From positions 1,049,001-1,113,000 of the forward strand of contig JACVVK020000058.1 in NCBI GenBank assembly GCA_018292915.2: a stretch of 64,000 bases of DNA, in the 5' to 3' direction. Of the stretch, positions 22,273-33,599 are shown one piece after another. The first letter of the stretch is position 1. Every line of letters starts with the position of its first letter. The stretch is from Batillaria attramentaria. Its lineage: Eukaryota > Mollusca > Gastropoda > Batillariidae. The notes below the pieces were generated by a model. It searched no databases and was not told where the DNA came from. It was given only the letters and a program-made list of their open reading frames with translations. The position numbers were made by a program, and so were the translations under genes.

Positions 22273-24830
22273 ATGGCGAAGTCACCTTCACCTGCAGGTT
22301 ACTCGTCTGTAGCTTCCAGCTACCCGTACCTAGTGCTTTCAGCACTGCTTCTGGTACTGTGGGCAACTGGAGCGATGGCTGTACCGTGTTCCAACATCGT
22401 TCCTGGGTTAATGAGACAGGCGCGCGGGGTGGACGTCTCAAGACTTGATCTGATACCCCTGGAGATTCTGTACGCTCAAGATGGATTCAAAGATCGCGTC
22501 ATTGACTACACATGCGACCAAGAGAAAAACAGGACCATAGGCGGCGTAAGTGATGGTTCACAGTTGTTGTGGTGGTAGTTGTTTTGTGGGTTGTGTTATG
22601 GTTTCTTGGTGGTGGTGGTGGGGGTGTGTGTGGGGGTGTGTTGGGGGGGGGGGGGGTTCGGTTGTTGGACAACCACTGCCCTACTGAAATGCCCTCACCG
22701 CTGTCACGGCGATGACGCGTGGGTTCGAACACAGGTCAAACTTATGATTTCGGTCTTTCCTGGCTACCGAGCTGCTTGCTCATGGGCGGTTTCTCTCCGG
22801 GTTATCCGGCTTTCTCCCTTTAGCAAAATTGCAAAATAGCAAAGTTTGGTATTGGGTGAAGCTGCACCGCGGCGACGCGCTTCTCCCAGGAGAAGCAGCC
22901 CGAATTTTCCGATCTTCGCACGTTTTGACGTAATGGGCAAGAGCTTTATTGGACGAGATGCTTACAGCGTCATGTTCGAATGCGATCGTTGAAATAAAAC
23001 TAAAATCTTCCCACTTTTAACTTGCTCGTTGATAGGAAATATAATGAATTGTGTGAAAAAACACTCCTAGTACCGGGCCTACCGGCCCCCGTAGTGTAGT
23101 GGTTAGCACTTCGGATCATGGACCGGGAGACCCGGGTTCGAATTCCAGCCGAGGCAAGCGGGATTTTTCCTACCTAGGTCGGCTCCTACCCAGAGCGGGT
23201 GTGCTATGGGCCCAATGTGCAGGCTGTTGCCACACAGCCGAGTTTCAACCACTTCACGGGTGCAACTTTGGGGGTGCTTCCCTTAGTACGACACGTTTTA
23301 TATGGATTATATGGAAGCGTGGAATGCGGCCCTGTCCCGCAGTCCCAAACCACAAGGACCTCCATAGCAGCATCTTACTCTCATCCCCATCTCCATCATG
23401 CATAATAAAAATTGTCCCAGCTTCCGAGCCCTCCGTGGATTGCACCCATTGCCTGGGAGGAACACCACTGGAACTGGCAAAGAGTTTGGGCAGCAAAAAA
23501 AAAAAAACAACAAAAAACAACAACAACAACAAAAACAAACAAACAAAAAAACAAAGACCACTCCTAGTTCTTTTGTGTTGCAGACAACCTACAGTCTGCC
23601 TGACCAGGTATCGGTAACTGACAACATTCCTTCAGGCTCCCTGACTAGCTCCGTTAGTCAGATCACGTCGTCCAGCGAAGCCAGGAATTCCCTCTCTGTC
23701 AACGCAGGCGTCGACGTAAACACTAAAAAGTATGCATTTTCCTCTACCGTGACGTACAGCAGGACCCAATCGACAGTGCTGAAGAAACAACGCCGAGTTG
23801 AGAGCATGGCTGCCTCCTTCTCCAGTCGCCGTGTGGACCTCCAACTCAGTGACATCCTTCATCTGGGGGCCATCGCACAGGTTTGACAATCAGCTGTCTT
23901 ATTCTTTTCTCTATGGTTTTTACTGGCGTTTTTTTCCCCGTAGCCCCGTCTTTGATATCACCCTTACGTGGTAGAAATGGACGTAGAACTCCGGGACCAC
24001 CCACACTGTTTTGCTTTTTTTCTGCTTTGTCTTAACCCTCTGCTTTCCCCCCTTTTTCTTCATCTTCTGTTTTGTCTTCTTTTTTGCTCTTTCTTTTTCT
24101 GCTCGTCTTTTCCCCCGTCCTCTTTTACCTTCCTGTTCTGCTTCGTGTTCTTCCTTTCCTCTCACTTCTGCCTCATCTTCTGCTTTGTCTTTTTGTTTTT
24201 TTTTTGTTTTTTGTTTGTTTGTTTGTTTGTTTTCTTCTTCGTCCTCGACCCGCTTTGTGTTTTGTTCCTTTGTGTTTTTCTGTTTTTCGTTGTCTTCTCA
24301 GACCCTCTTTTTGTTCGTTTCCTTCAGTGTTTTTGTGTCCCCTTCGACTTCTTCTGCGGTGTCTTTCCTACCCGTCACATCTTTGCTCGCACGCAGGGGA
24401 GCCGGGGTGGTCGAATGGTAGAGCGTTGGACTTCTAATGCTCGGGTCGTGAGTTCGATCCCGGCTGGGGCCACATTTGTGCTGGCTTTTTCATCGTTGCC
24501 ACGTCTTTGATATCACCCTATGTAGTGGAAAAGGACGTTAAACCCCCAAACACCCACCCAACACCCTTGCTCGCACGCACGCAAGCGTTTTTCATGGATG
24601 TCCTTATCATCATCAGGCTCAGGTGAATAAATTGCCACCAACGTACGAGGATAACATCGCTGGCTACGAGAGGTTTGTTCAAGACTTCGGTACTCACTAC
24701 ATCTCGGTGGGCAAATGGGGAGGAATCATGATGATGTACTTGGAGACTAATTCCAGCTACTCTGAGTAAGAATTTGCTTGATCTTAAACCATTTGAGTTC
24801 ACTAAATCTGACCACAATGTTGTGCTTTTC

Positions 24831-24861
<31 letters not shown>

Positions 24862-24884
24862 TGTGTGTCAGTGTATGTGTGTGT

Positions 24885-24961
<77 letters not shown>

Positions 24962-27900
24962 AGTGTGTGTGTGTGTGTGTGTGTGTCAGTGTGTGTGTGT
25001 GTGTGTGTGTGTCAGTGTGTGTGTGTGTGTGTGTGTCAGTGTGTGTGTGTGTGTCAGTGTGTGTGTGTGTCAGTGTGTGTGTGTGTCAGTGTGTGTGTGT
25101 AAATTTGAAGTTAGCGGTTTGCTGGTTCAAGCTTTCCTGGCTCGCCTCTTTTACCCTGCTGCTTTCAGTCTGTGATGCACTGGTGTGAACTGAAAACGTT
25201 GTTTTTGCAGGAAGAAAACCGAGCAGGAGGTGTCGGCTCAGGCTGAAGCTACATTCAACTCCGTGCTGACGGTGAAGGGAGGAACCTCAATATCAAACAC
25301 CGAGATTGACTCAGAGTTCACGTCCAGTACCAGGAGACACGTCAGGTAAAGAACGGAACGTAAAACATGAGCCAACATGATTGGTAGTTTTCACAGAAGA
25401 CAGCTTCGCTTGTGACTAATACACGAAACGACTTCAAGTACTTTAGCTCGAGGTACTGTAACGGCCGCTTGTATGCAGAATCGTTCTGTTCCACTTTCCG
25501 TGAACTAAACATCTGACGTCAACCTCTAGCACTGAGATCGTCTGAGGATGCTTGTTTATGTCTTGTGATTTCCCAGTTGGCTTTGTGGCTTCCCCGATTG
25601 AATTATTTTTCACATGAAATCTGGAAGATCTAAAGGGCTGGTGAAATGTCGGAGGCAGTGACGATACTTGCTGATTTTGTCTGATCTAAGCGTTTGACGT
25701 CAGCTTCACACTGGTGGTATGACAGACGATGCTTGTGCATGTCTTGTGATTTCCCTGTTGCTTTTGTGACTTCCATGGCTGAAATAATTTTTACATAAAA
25801 TCACGAAGATCTACGGGGCTGGTGAAACGTGGACTAGAATACCTTGGATTGTACTTATGAAATCGCAAATTTGGAACTCTCGCAGAAACTTGAAAAAGTT
25901 ATGTTTATCTAAAAGTTCAGTTATTCTTAATGCTAAAGCTATTATAGGGCAGTTATTCTTAATGCTAAAGCTATGATAGTGCAGTAGTTCCTGTCATATG
26001 TGCAGTTGTCACACTTGACAAAAACGCCGGGATGATGAGTAATTAGCAGTAGTCTCTTCACAGATATTTCATCTTATGTGCAAACCACCAAAACCTCGGA
26101 AATATTATTTTTACACAAAATCAGTCAGAGCTACAGAGCTTGTAGCACGAATACAGGCAGTGTGATTGGGTGAACGTCCAAAGTCTAGAAAATAGAGAAA
26201 TATAGAAATCTTCGTCGGCCGATCTTCGTCGTCGGCGTTTGACGTCACGCACGCGCGCCCGTACTCACGCCGACGCGGGATGCGTTTGGAACATAGCAAT
26301 CGTTCGGTGTTCGTCCAGTTCGCGCGCAGAATGCTCTCCCCTTTTCCCCCCGATTGATGTCCCTTCGCAGATCTGGGTCAAGAATTTTTGCATTTTCAGA
26401 CACCCCCCGATACAAAGACACACACTGGCAGACACGGAGACACGCAATGGCAGACACGGAGACACACAGCCGAAAGACATACTACGGCAGACACACACAC
26501 ACTCACAAGCAGAGAAGGCACTCTGTCAAGACTGCAATTATATACAACCTCACAGACAAGCAATCTGCCAGTAACCTTATATACCCCATGAGTGTAGTTT
26601 TCAAAGATTTCGTGGTGTGGAGCTTTGGAACACTATCATTCCAACAAAAGCGGGCAATAAATTTTGCGTTAACCGTGCATGCAAAAGTATTCCTTTCCAT
26701 GAGACTGATTCTAAACACAATTATAAACATTGTCATGTGGAAAGTATGCATTTTCATAGATGAATTGTCTATTCATTAAGAAATTTTTTTGCACAACAAT
26801 GAGCTACAGTGTTATTTCCCTTGGTGTGTCTTGGTGTCTGCCATTGCGTGTCTTCCGTGTCTGCCTCTGCATGTCTTCCGTGTCTGCCAGTGGATGTTTG
26901 CTTTCTGAACTGTTTGTGTGTACACATAGTGAAAACGATCATGTACCTCACTCTACAAACGTTTTACAGACACTGAAAGCACAAACTTAAATGATTATGT
27001 ACCTCCCTATATATATGATGTACCAATGATGCAAAAAAAAAAAAAAAAAAAGCCAGGCATGACAAGACACTGAAAACACAAATCTAAATGATTATGTACC
27101 TCCCTATATATATGATGGATGTACCAATCATGCAAAAAAAAAGAAGCCAGGCGTTAGCAATAACACACGGCTTGCTGGGGCACAATATATGACTACAGAC
27201 TGGTCAGGCAGACACAAATTAAGACATGCACAGGCCGACACAAAGACACGAGACAGAATACACAAACATATATACAACCAATTGTCAGATTTTCTGTTGC
27301 ATACTACATGTTTTATTTTGGCAATATATTGGCTTGGGTATGATATATGAATACAGGCAGGTCTCTATTAAAAATATTAGAGCACTGCACTGGCAGTCTC
27401 TAAAGTCACACAGGCAGACACAAAGACACGCACCGGCAGACACAAAGACACGCACCGGCAGACACAAAGACGCGCATGGGCAGACACAAAGACACCCACG
27501 GGCAGACACAAAGACAAGCACTGGCAGTCACCAAAGACGAGCACTGGCAGTCACCAAAGACACACAGGCAGACACAAAGACACGCACCGGCAGAAACACA
27601 CAGAATTTTTTTTTTAAATGTAGAAAATTTTTGCCAAAAAACACAACGTGCAGCCTTTTCCGTATTTCTTCATTATTTTTTCGTATTCTGTAAATTCACA
27701 CACAAACTACTTCTACACGCAAGACGCACACGGGCAGACAGAAAGACACGCTCAGGCAGACACGGAGACACGTAATGGCAGACACGCAAGACACACAATG
27801 GGAGATAACTCCGTAACCAGTTATGCCAAACCATACTCTGTTTTAAGAATAAATAAACACCTGGTATATAGCGATGCATATTATTTGCATGGCATTGTTA

Positions 27901-29100
27901 ATACATGTGTTTGGATTTAGGTATAACTGGCAAGAAAAAAACAAAGTTTGCTGCCAACTTTAATTTCAATGTTAAAGTCAGTAGGGCTTCACACCACTCA
28001 ATATTTGGCTTCCCCAAATAGTGTGTTCTGTGCCTGTCGGCGTGTCTGTGTCTGCGAGAGCGTGCCTTGGTGTCTGCCAGTGCGTGTCTTGGTGTCTGCC
28101 AGTGCGTGTCGTGTCTGGGAGTGTCTGAAAATGCGAAATTTCTTCATAGATCTGGCACGATCACAAAACTTCAGGTATGCGCTTTTTCTTATGATTTTTA
28201 GCACGTATTTCAAAATATTTGTACATGTCAGCTTAGCGTGCTTGCTGTTTTTGTAAATGGTAAAGAAACTCTTTCGCGTGGAACGTGAAAAACCAAGTCA
28301 ACCGGGCAAAACTATGGATTAACCAGAATGGTTTGCAGTGTCGTCTGCCGGCCATGTGTAGCCGTTTCAGCTTGTGGTACTATGATTAATGAATCATTCC
28401 AAATAGTGACTGACAACAGGAATCGATAATATGTCACCGGTATATGTGTGTTTTCATCCCTGCAGATCGAAAAGATATAAGGTAGCCTGCTTTTATACAT
28501 GTTTGTAATGCACATGCACTAGGAAACAACACAGTGAGATGGCTCCAAATGGTAGGTCTCTTTGGAGACTGATTGTTCGTAATCCACGGCTTATCAGTTC
28601 TCATAAGTGTGCAAGACAACAGTGAATATGTTTAAAAATCACCAAATTATAGTGTCATTGTACCTACCGCAATAGCACGGGCAGAAAAAGGGGCCGAAGG
28701 TGCGTCCGGAAAAATCGCAATTTTCACGACGAAGATCAGAATCTTCGTTCGTGCCAAAGTTCACGCGCATGCGCGCTCGCGGCAATGCTAAAAATAAAGG
28801 GGAATCCCGACGACGAAGATCGGCCGACGAAGATTTCTATATTTCTCTAATAAAGGGATTTTAACTTTTTCGAAAAAAATCGTAAGATGACCGATTTTTT
28901 TTTTAAATCGGCGATAACTCTTCTGAAAATGCAGCAGGCTAAAAATCTTGAAAGGTAGCTCTGGAGAAGGTGAATTTCCATTTTATCAAGTAAAAAGGCC
29001 TCCAACGAAGTGGTTTAGGAGATAGCCATCATTACATCCGTCCACACGCACGCGCGCACACGCGCACACACACACGCACGCGCACACACACACGCACGCG

Positions 29101-29167
<67 letters not shown>

Positions 29168-32100
29168 ACGTCTCACAACTCCCGCCAAAAAGTACGCAGC
29201 AGCATTGTGTGCACTTGAAGTGTCTATGATGCAGATTTCGTTACGTCACTGTGTGCGTGAAAGTATGTATTGTGTGGAGAAACGTCAGTCTTGTTTTGTT
29301 TCACTGAAACTTGCTGCTGCACGTAGCAAAATCTGCCCCGTCTCATAAAGTTGTTTCTATGTAGAGAAACAACTTAAAAACCAAAAGCACAAAATAGCAC
29401 AAAAGGCAAATTGTGTCACCGTGACGGCTCCAAGCAGCTTGAAGTAAGGGTTAATGGTTGATCTTTTTGACCACTGCACTTGCTTGACCTACCGAAAGTT
29501 CTCCTCTTACACTGGCAGTTTTTTCGGGGGAGATTGGAACCTGATGGACATCACCGGCCTTCAAGCGTGGCAGCCAAGCATCAGCGCCAACCCCTGGCTG
29601 TACTCCACACAGCTAAAACTCATATCTGACCTTATCCGTGACCCCAGCCGTAAGGCCGCCATGGAGAAAGCCGTGATGGACTACCTGATGAAGACCTACC
29701 TGACTGTGGAATGCAAACGAATGTTGGGGACTCTACCATCCGAAATGCAGTCCAGGCCCGAAGTGACGAAAGTGATGACCGACATCAACTACCTCGTCGC
29801 CAGACGACCCATGAGCCAGTCTTCTGTGGATGCTGTCGGGAAACGCACACTGGATACGGTAAAGGCTGAGTGTTGAAAGATATTGCTTCTTTCAGGTTCT
29901 TCTCGTCTTTGTCGTTAGAACAGCAGACTCCAGCAAAAGCAGTTTGATCGGAGAATTAATGACAATAAATTAGACTTTCCATGAGAGAACCCGGCTTAAG
30001 TGCGTTTTTTTTTTTTTTTTTTTTTTTTTGGGGGGGGGGGGGGGTGGAGCGAGCTTAAAGAAACGGCCTTGCTCTTTACAGTATACAAAAAAAAAAAAAA
30101 AAAAAAATTACCGTCAACCCCCCCCCCCCCCCCCCCCCACCAAAAAAAACAAAAAAACAAAACTTACCGACATGGTGACGGCATACGAGCGACACTGACC
30201 AAATTTAAAAGTGACACGACTTGTGCAGACAGTACTGACTCGGTCACGGCTGCTGCCATGACCACTGCACGGACGGATGATGACTGCGCGTTTCATCGGC
30301 AACATCTCCAAATTGCGGTTTTACTTTTTGTTCTGCAAGCTCGAGCTGAAATGTTTACGCAAGAAACAATTTTGCTTTCCAATACGTGTACCTACCGGCT
30401 GTAGCATAGCTTCCGCCATATCGGTCCAACATCGCTCAGTCGTCTTAACTGACGTATCCGCGGCGTGGTCACATAATGAGCCGGGTTGCACGGGAATGTG
30501 CACAGTATCGTGGACGGAGCCCGACAGGAAGTGGGGGCAGTTTTTCGGCACGGTTTTGTCGGTGTTTCTGGACACTGTGAACTTTGCAACTGTGACGGAG
30601 TTGACTGTGCTTGCACTCTGTTGTTTCACATTTCGGAAAGCTTTTTGTTGGGAGCTTAGATCTTTAAGGTGAGGTTGTTGTTGTTGTTGTTGTTGTTTGT
30701 GTGCTGAAAATACTGCTTTTTGTTTTGCTTGTTTGCAGTACACCAAGCTGTTCCTGGAATATGACAATCAACACTCTGTCTATCAATGGGGCAACAAATA
30801 TGATGGCGTCGGAAACTTCAATTGTCCTGCGGGGAAGGTCATCACTGGATGGGGGGGAACTTACTCCGAACATTACGAGGATCGTCGGTATCGCTTCAAG
30901 TGCAGTTATCTCCCTGACGCAATGCCACTCGCTAACTGTCAACAGTCAGGTAAAGTGTTCCATTCCATCTATTTGGTTCTCACTACTTTTGTCACTAACA
31001 CGCTTTCCATGCATGCTGGAGTCCAGAGTTCGAATGCCCTCTGGTGACAAATGTTTGTGTTCATTTTTTCTCGTTGCCCTGTCTTTGATATCACCCATGC
31101 GTGATGGAAGTGGGCCTAAAATTCAGGGGATCGAGTGGGAGTGAAAGGTTGGGGGGGTGTGTGTGTCGGGGGGGGGGGGGGGGGGAGTTGGGAGTTACTG
31201 GCACTTTTTAAATTCCTTCCGTGGTGTACAGATGGAAGATGTTTTTCTTTGTCCCTTTAAGGTATTCAATTCAGAAATACTTTATTATACTTTATTGTCC
31301 ATGAAATAACAGGTATACAATGAAAATTGTCTTTGCACTCGCAGCTCGAAACAAAATAAAAATGAAAAATTAACATTAAAGCCACTACAAACAACATAAA
31401 TTTGGTTTGGCATATGCAATAACCTAACAGGGGAGCCGGGGTGGCCGAATGGTAGAGCGTTGGACTTCTAATGCTCCGGTCGTGAGTTCGTATCCCGGCT
31501 GGAGCCAAAATATTCGTGCTGGCGTTTTCATCGTTGCCGCGCCCTTGATCACCCGTAAGTGGTGGAAAAGGACGTTAACCCCAAAACACCCCACCCGCAA
31601 TAACTTATCAAACCCAAATGAATAAGTAACTAAACATCATATCTATCACAGCAAACCCCTTCATTATAACGTATTCTATGCAATGGGTCGCTGTTCAGGT
31701 TGGACGGCCGAAATAAATGCAAAGATTGACTTCAGTTGCCACGCGAACGGAGCACTGAAAGGCGTTTACAGCGAACACGATCAAGGGGCGGAGGACAGGC
31801 GGTTCAAGTTCACGTGCTGCGATATCATAGGTGAGGAATGACAGGATAAATTTAAGCAGTCTCCTGGCAGACACTTAAAAACAAGCGTAATTTGTGATCC
31901 GTTCTCGCGAAAGGGGCCGTAAGTCGCGCTAGGCCGAACGCCGCTACAGGCGAAAAGCGTGCCGGGGGTCAGTATGGCCGCCTTGTGAGTAGCCAACTTC
32001 AACTGCTGATATGTGTGTCGATTTTAGTAGTACAGCTTCCATTCGTACATTGAACTAAACTGCATAACCAGGTAACTGCAGTAATGTACACCTCATTGAT

Positions 32101-33459
32101 AATTTTAGACTTATGGTCCCTTTTCAGTTTTGTGAGAAGGGGTCACATTAGTGCTAGCGTTTTCTTGTTGCCCCGTCATTCATATCGCCCATACGTGGTG
32201 GAAAAGGATGCTAAACTTGGGTGCTCTGTCTGTCAGCCTTTGCCCCTAGTTGTGTCTGTGTGTGTTTTCCGTGTGTCTTTCTGTGTCACTTGCTCACTGT
32301 GGCAGTATGCTGTGTTCTTTATTGGTGTGCCCGTCTGTCTGGTCCTGTGTCTGTCCCTCGGTCTATCTGTGTGCTTACCTGCTTCTGTCCGCCTGTCTGT
32401 GTCCATGATCCTGGCTCTGTCTGCATCCCCGCCTGTCTGTGTCCCTGGTTCTGCCTGCCTGCCTGCCTCTATCTGGATATGGATGTGGGTGGTTATCGGA
32501 GACGTCGGAAGCTGAACCTGTACTCCGGGTAGTGTTTCGCGTCAAAACTTTACACTGGAACACCGACAGCAACAGTTATGTTGGTGGTAGTGACCGCGGC
32601 GACAAAGGTGCACAGTAATGACACAATTGGCTGGTTACCTAATGTTGTTTCGTCTGTACAGGTGCCAAGAAGCCTCCGACATGCGAGTGGCAAGCAGATG
32701 ATACTTATGTGAATAGGTGGAACCAAAACGTCGACTTTGACATTCAAGCGGGTGTGGAGTATTTTGCGGGTGCTCTCGGTTACCATTCCGACTGGTACAA
32801 GTAAGTATTGCATTTCTGATTCCTGTGCAAGTGTTGTATTTCTGACTGGGACTAGTTAGTATTGTACTTTGGCTGGCGCAAGTACAGTATTGCATTTGTG
32901 ACTGGTACGAGTAAGTATTGCATATTGATTGATGCGAGCAAGTATTCTGATACGAATAAGTTGTATTTTGATTGATGCGAGTAAGTATTGTATTGCCTCT
33001 AGTATGAGTAGGTATTGCATTTTGGTAAATGCAAGTAAGTATTGCATTTCTGATCGGTGAAAGTTGGTGCGAGAAAGTATTACATTTCTGACTAAAACAA
33101 GTATTACACTTTGATTGGTACGAGTAAGTATTACGTCTCTAACTGGCTAAGTATCACATTGCAGATCGGTACGAGTATTGCAGACGAAGTTCTGAGATAC
33201 AGTTTGGCGAAAAACTAAAAGCTTGTCAGGTGAACTGAATACTGCCCGGAGATGATGCATGCTGTTGTGCACATACTGCTTTTGTTGTTGTAGAAGCATT
33301 TTGTCGATATTAATTATGCAGTGTTTCTTTTCCTCATATTGTTTGGGTCATGAGATATGTTTCTTTCGTCTGTGCCGGAGAATGTTTTCATAATTATAAT
33401 TGTATTGTTCTGTTTGATGCAGAGACCGTGTGTGGCGATTTGAAATCTGCCACTTCTGA
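22273..33459 (+). CDS. Secreted MACPF-dermatopontin-like protein, copy 2 (9 coding exons)
   Basis: Coding exons: 22273-22545, 23584-23880, 24617-24765, 25211-25345, 29519-29858, 30739-30949, 31699-31830, 32662-32800 and 33423-33459; 1713 bp, about 570 residues. Exons 2-9 have exactly the lengths and phases of copy 1. The start at 22273 gives an N-terminus 12 residues longer, with the hydrophobic core LVLSALLLVLWATG before a cleavage site near AMA/VPC. The MACPF signature is intact (Tyr-x6-FGTHY, then ISVGKWGG). The dermatopontin-like end has YEDRRYRF, EDRRFKF and KDRVWRF; the last replaces Glu with Lys relative to copy 1. AATAAA lies at 33579. Intron 4 (4.2 kb) carries a 2.65-kb inverted-repeat element. 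Same orientation as copy 1 and about 1.0 kb after its poly(A) site, so a tandem duplication. Intact frames in both copies suggest both are functional. No transcript evidence. Confidence 0.85.
23085..23510 (+). repeat. tRNA-headed SINE, family 2
   Basis: The head GGCCCCCGTAGTGTAGTGG and B box CGGGTTCGAATTCCAGCC are strongly tRNA-like. The body (CCTACCTAGGTCGGCTCCTA..., GGGAGGAACACCACTGGAAC) ends in an A-rich tail. A second full copy is at 42531-43035 and a reverse fragment at 46635-46690. It stops about 70 bp before exon 2 of MACPF gene 2. Confidence 0.85.
24397..24552 (+). repeat. tRNA-headed SINE, family 1
   Basis: Complete head (GGGGAGCCGGGGTGGTCGAA), B box, and body to GTTAAACCCCC. It sits about 65 bp before exon 3 of MACPF gene 2. 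Confidence 0.88.
24833..25102. repeat. Interrupted (GT)n minisatellite
   Basis: GT run with regular CAGT interruptions every 20-30 bp, in intron 3 of MACPF gene 2. Confidence 0.95.
25500..26150. repeat. Diverged tandem repeat, about 180-bp unit
   Basis: A segment with GACGTCA...GATGCTTGTGCATGTCTTGTGATTTCC...GAAGATCTA..GGGCTGGTGAAA occurs at about 25506-25660 and 25688-25835, with a partial third copy near 26090-26150. Intron 4 of MACPF gene 2, next to the 2.65-kb inverted-repeat element. Confidence 0.65.
26194..28848. mobile_element. 2.65-kb terminal-inverted-repeat element with minisatellite clusters
   Basis: The ends are a perfect 42-bp inverted repeat beginning AGAGAAATATAGAAATCTTC and containing TCGTCGGCCGATCTTCGTCG. 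Flanks allow either an AAT or a TA target duplication. A second inverted pair lies farther in (GCAGATCTGGGTCAAGAA with TGCATTTTCAGACAC near 26365-26405; mirrored near 28120-28165). Inside are at least six clusters of a roughly 20-bp unit, GGCAGACACAAAGACACGCA and variants. They run in one orientation at about 26400-26505, 27205-27260, 27405-27610 and 27725-27800, and reversed at about 26820-26900 and 28020-28120. A duplicated block of about 90 bp lies at 26980-27150. No transposase frame is visible. Intron 4 of MACPF gene 2; absent from gene 1. Confidence 0.75.
29041..29165. repeat. (CA)n/(CGCA)n microsatellite
   Basis: CA tract with CGCG and CACG interruptions in intron 4 of MACPF gene 2. 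Confidence 0.95.
30005..30155. repeat. Homopolymer cluster (T, G, A and C runs)
   Basis: Consecutive long T, G, A, C and A runs in intron 5 of MACPF gene 2. T-run/G-run pairs recur elsewhere (240-281, 7295-7330, 39945-39982), perhaps from insertion tails or assembly-difficult sites. Confidence 0.85.
30560..30667. mobile_element. TTAA MITE fragment (copy c), reverse orientation
   Basis: The reverse complement of one end of the MITE at 11463/61009, including AAAGCTTTTTGTTGGGAGC and the terminal TTAA at 30664-30667. The other end could not be placed, so the true left limit may be further left. It lies 70 bp before exon 6 of MACPF gene 2; at the same place gene 1 has CCTAAGGTGAGG without the element. 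Confidence 0.6.
31430..31590 (+). repeat. tRNA-headed SINE, family 1
   Basis: Head GGGGAGCCGGGGTGGCCGAA, B box GTGAGTTCGTATCCCGGC (one change), body to GTGGTGGAAAAGGACGTTAA. Intron 6 of MACPF gene 2; not present in the same intron of gene 1. Confidence 0.87.
32801..33190. repeat. Splice-donor-derived repeats, short array in gene 2
   Basis: After the donor TACAA|GTAAGTATTGCATTTC, variants of GATGCGAGTAAGTATTGCAT recur about ten times. The array corresponds to 18476-19530 of gene 1 but lacks the expanded 84-bp block. Confidence 0.8.
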
Positions 33460-33590
33460 AAATGCTGGTCTTGGATTCATGACAACAGCAACGCGGAACG
33501 ACAACAGCTACGACAAACTTGAGCTCTCCTCTAATTCAATGAAGTCGTTGTGCAGACTTCTGTCGTGCACCGACTTTCAATAAAGCATAC
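33457..33590 (+). terminator. 3' UTR and poly(A) signal of MACPF gene 2
   Basis: Stop codon at 33457-33459, then AATAAA at 33579-33584. Alignable with the UTR of gene 1. Confidence 0.75.
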
Positions 33591-33599
33591 AAAAAAGAA

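Noticed and set aside
23085..23160. tRNA gene (also the heads at 4218, 42531, 61481 and others)
   Set aside because: Polymerase III boxes are good, but each head is followed by the same long non-tRNA body and occurs many times, which marks tRNA-derived SINEs. Cloverleaf pairing is imperfect.
26760..27693. Frames rich in Gln-Thr-Arg-His over the CAGACACAAAGACACG units
   Set aside because: Translations of short repeats inside the 2.65-kb inverted-repeat element; broken between clusters and without domains.
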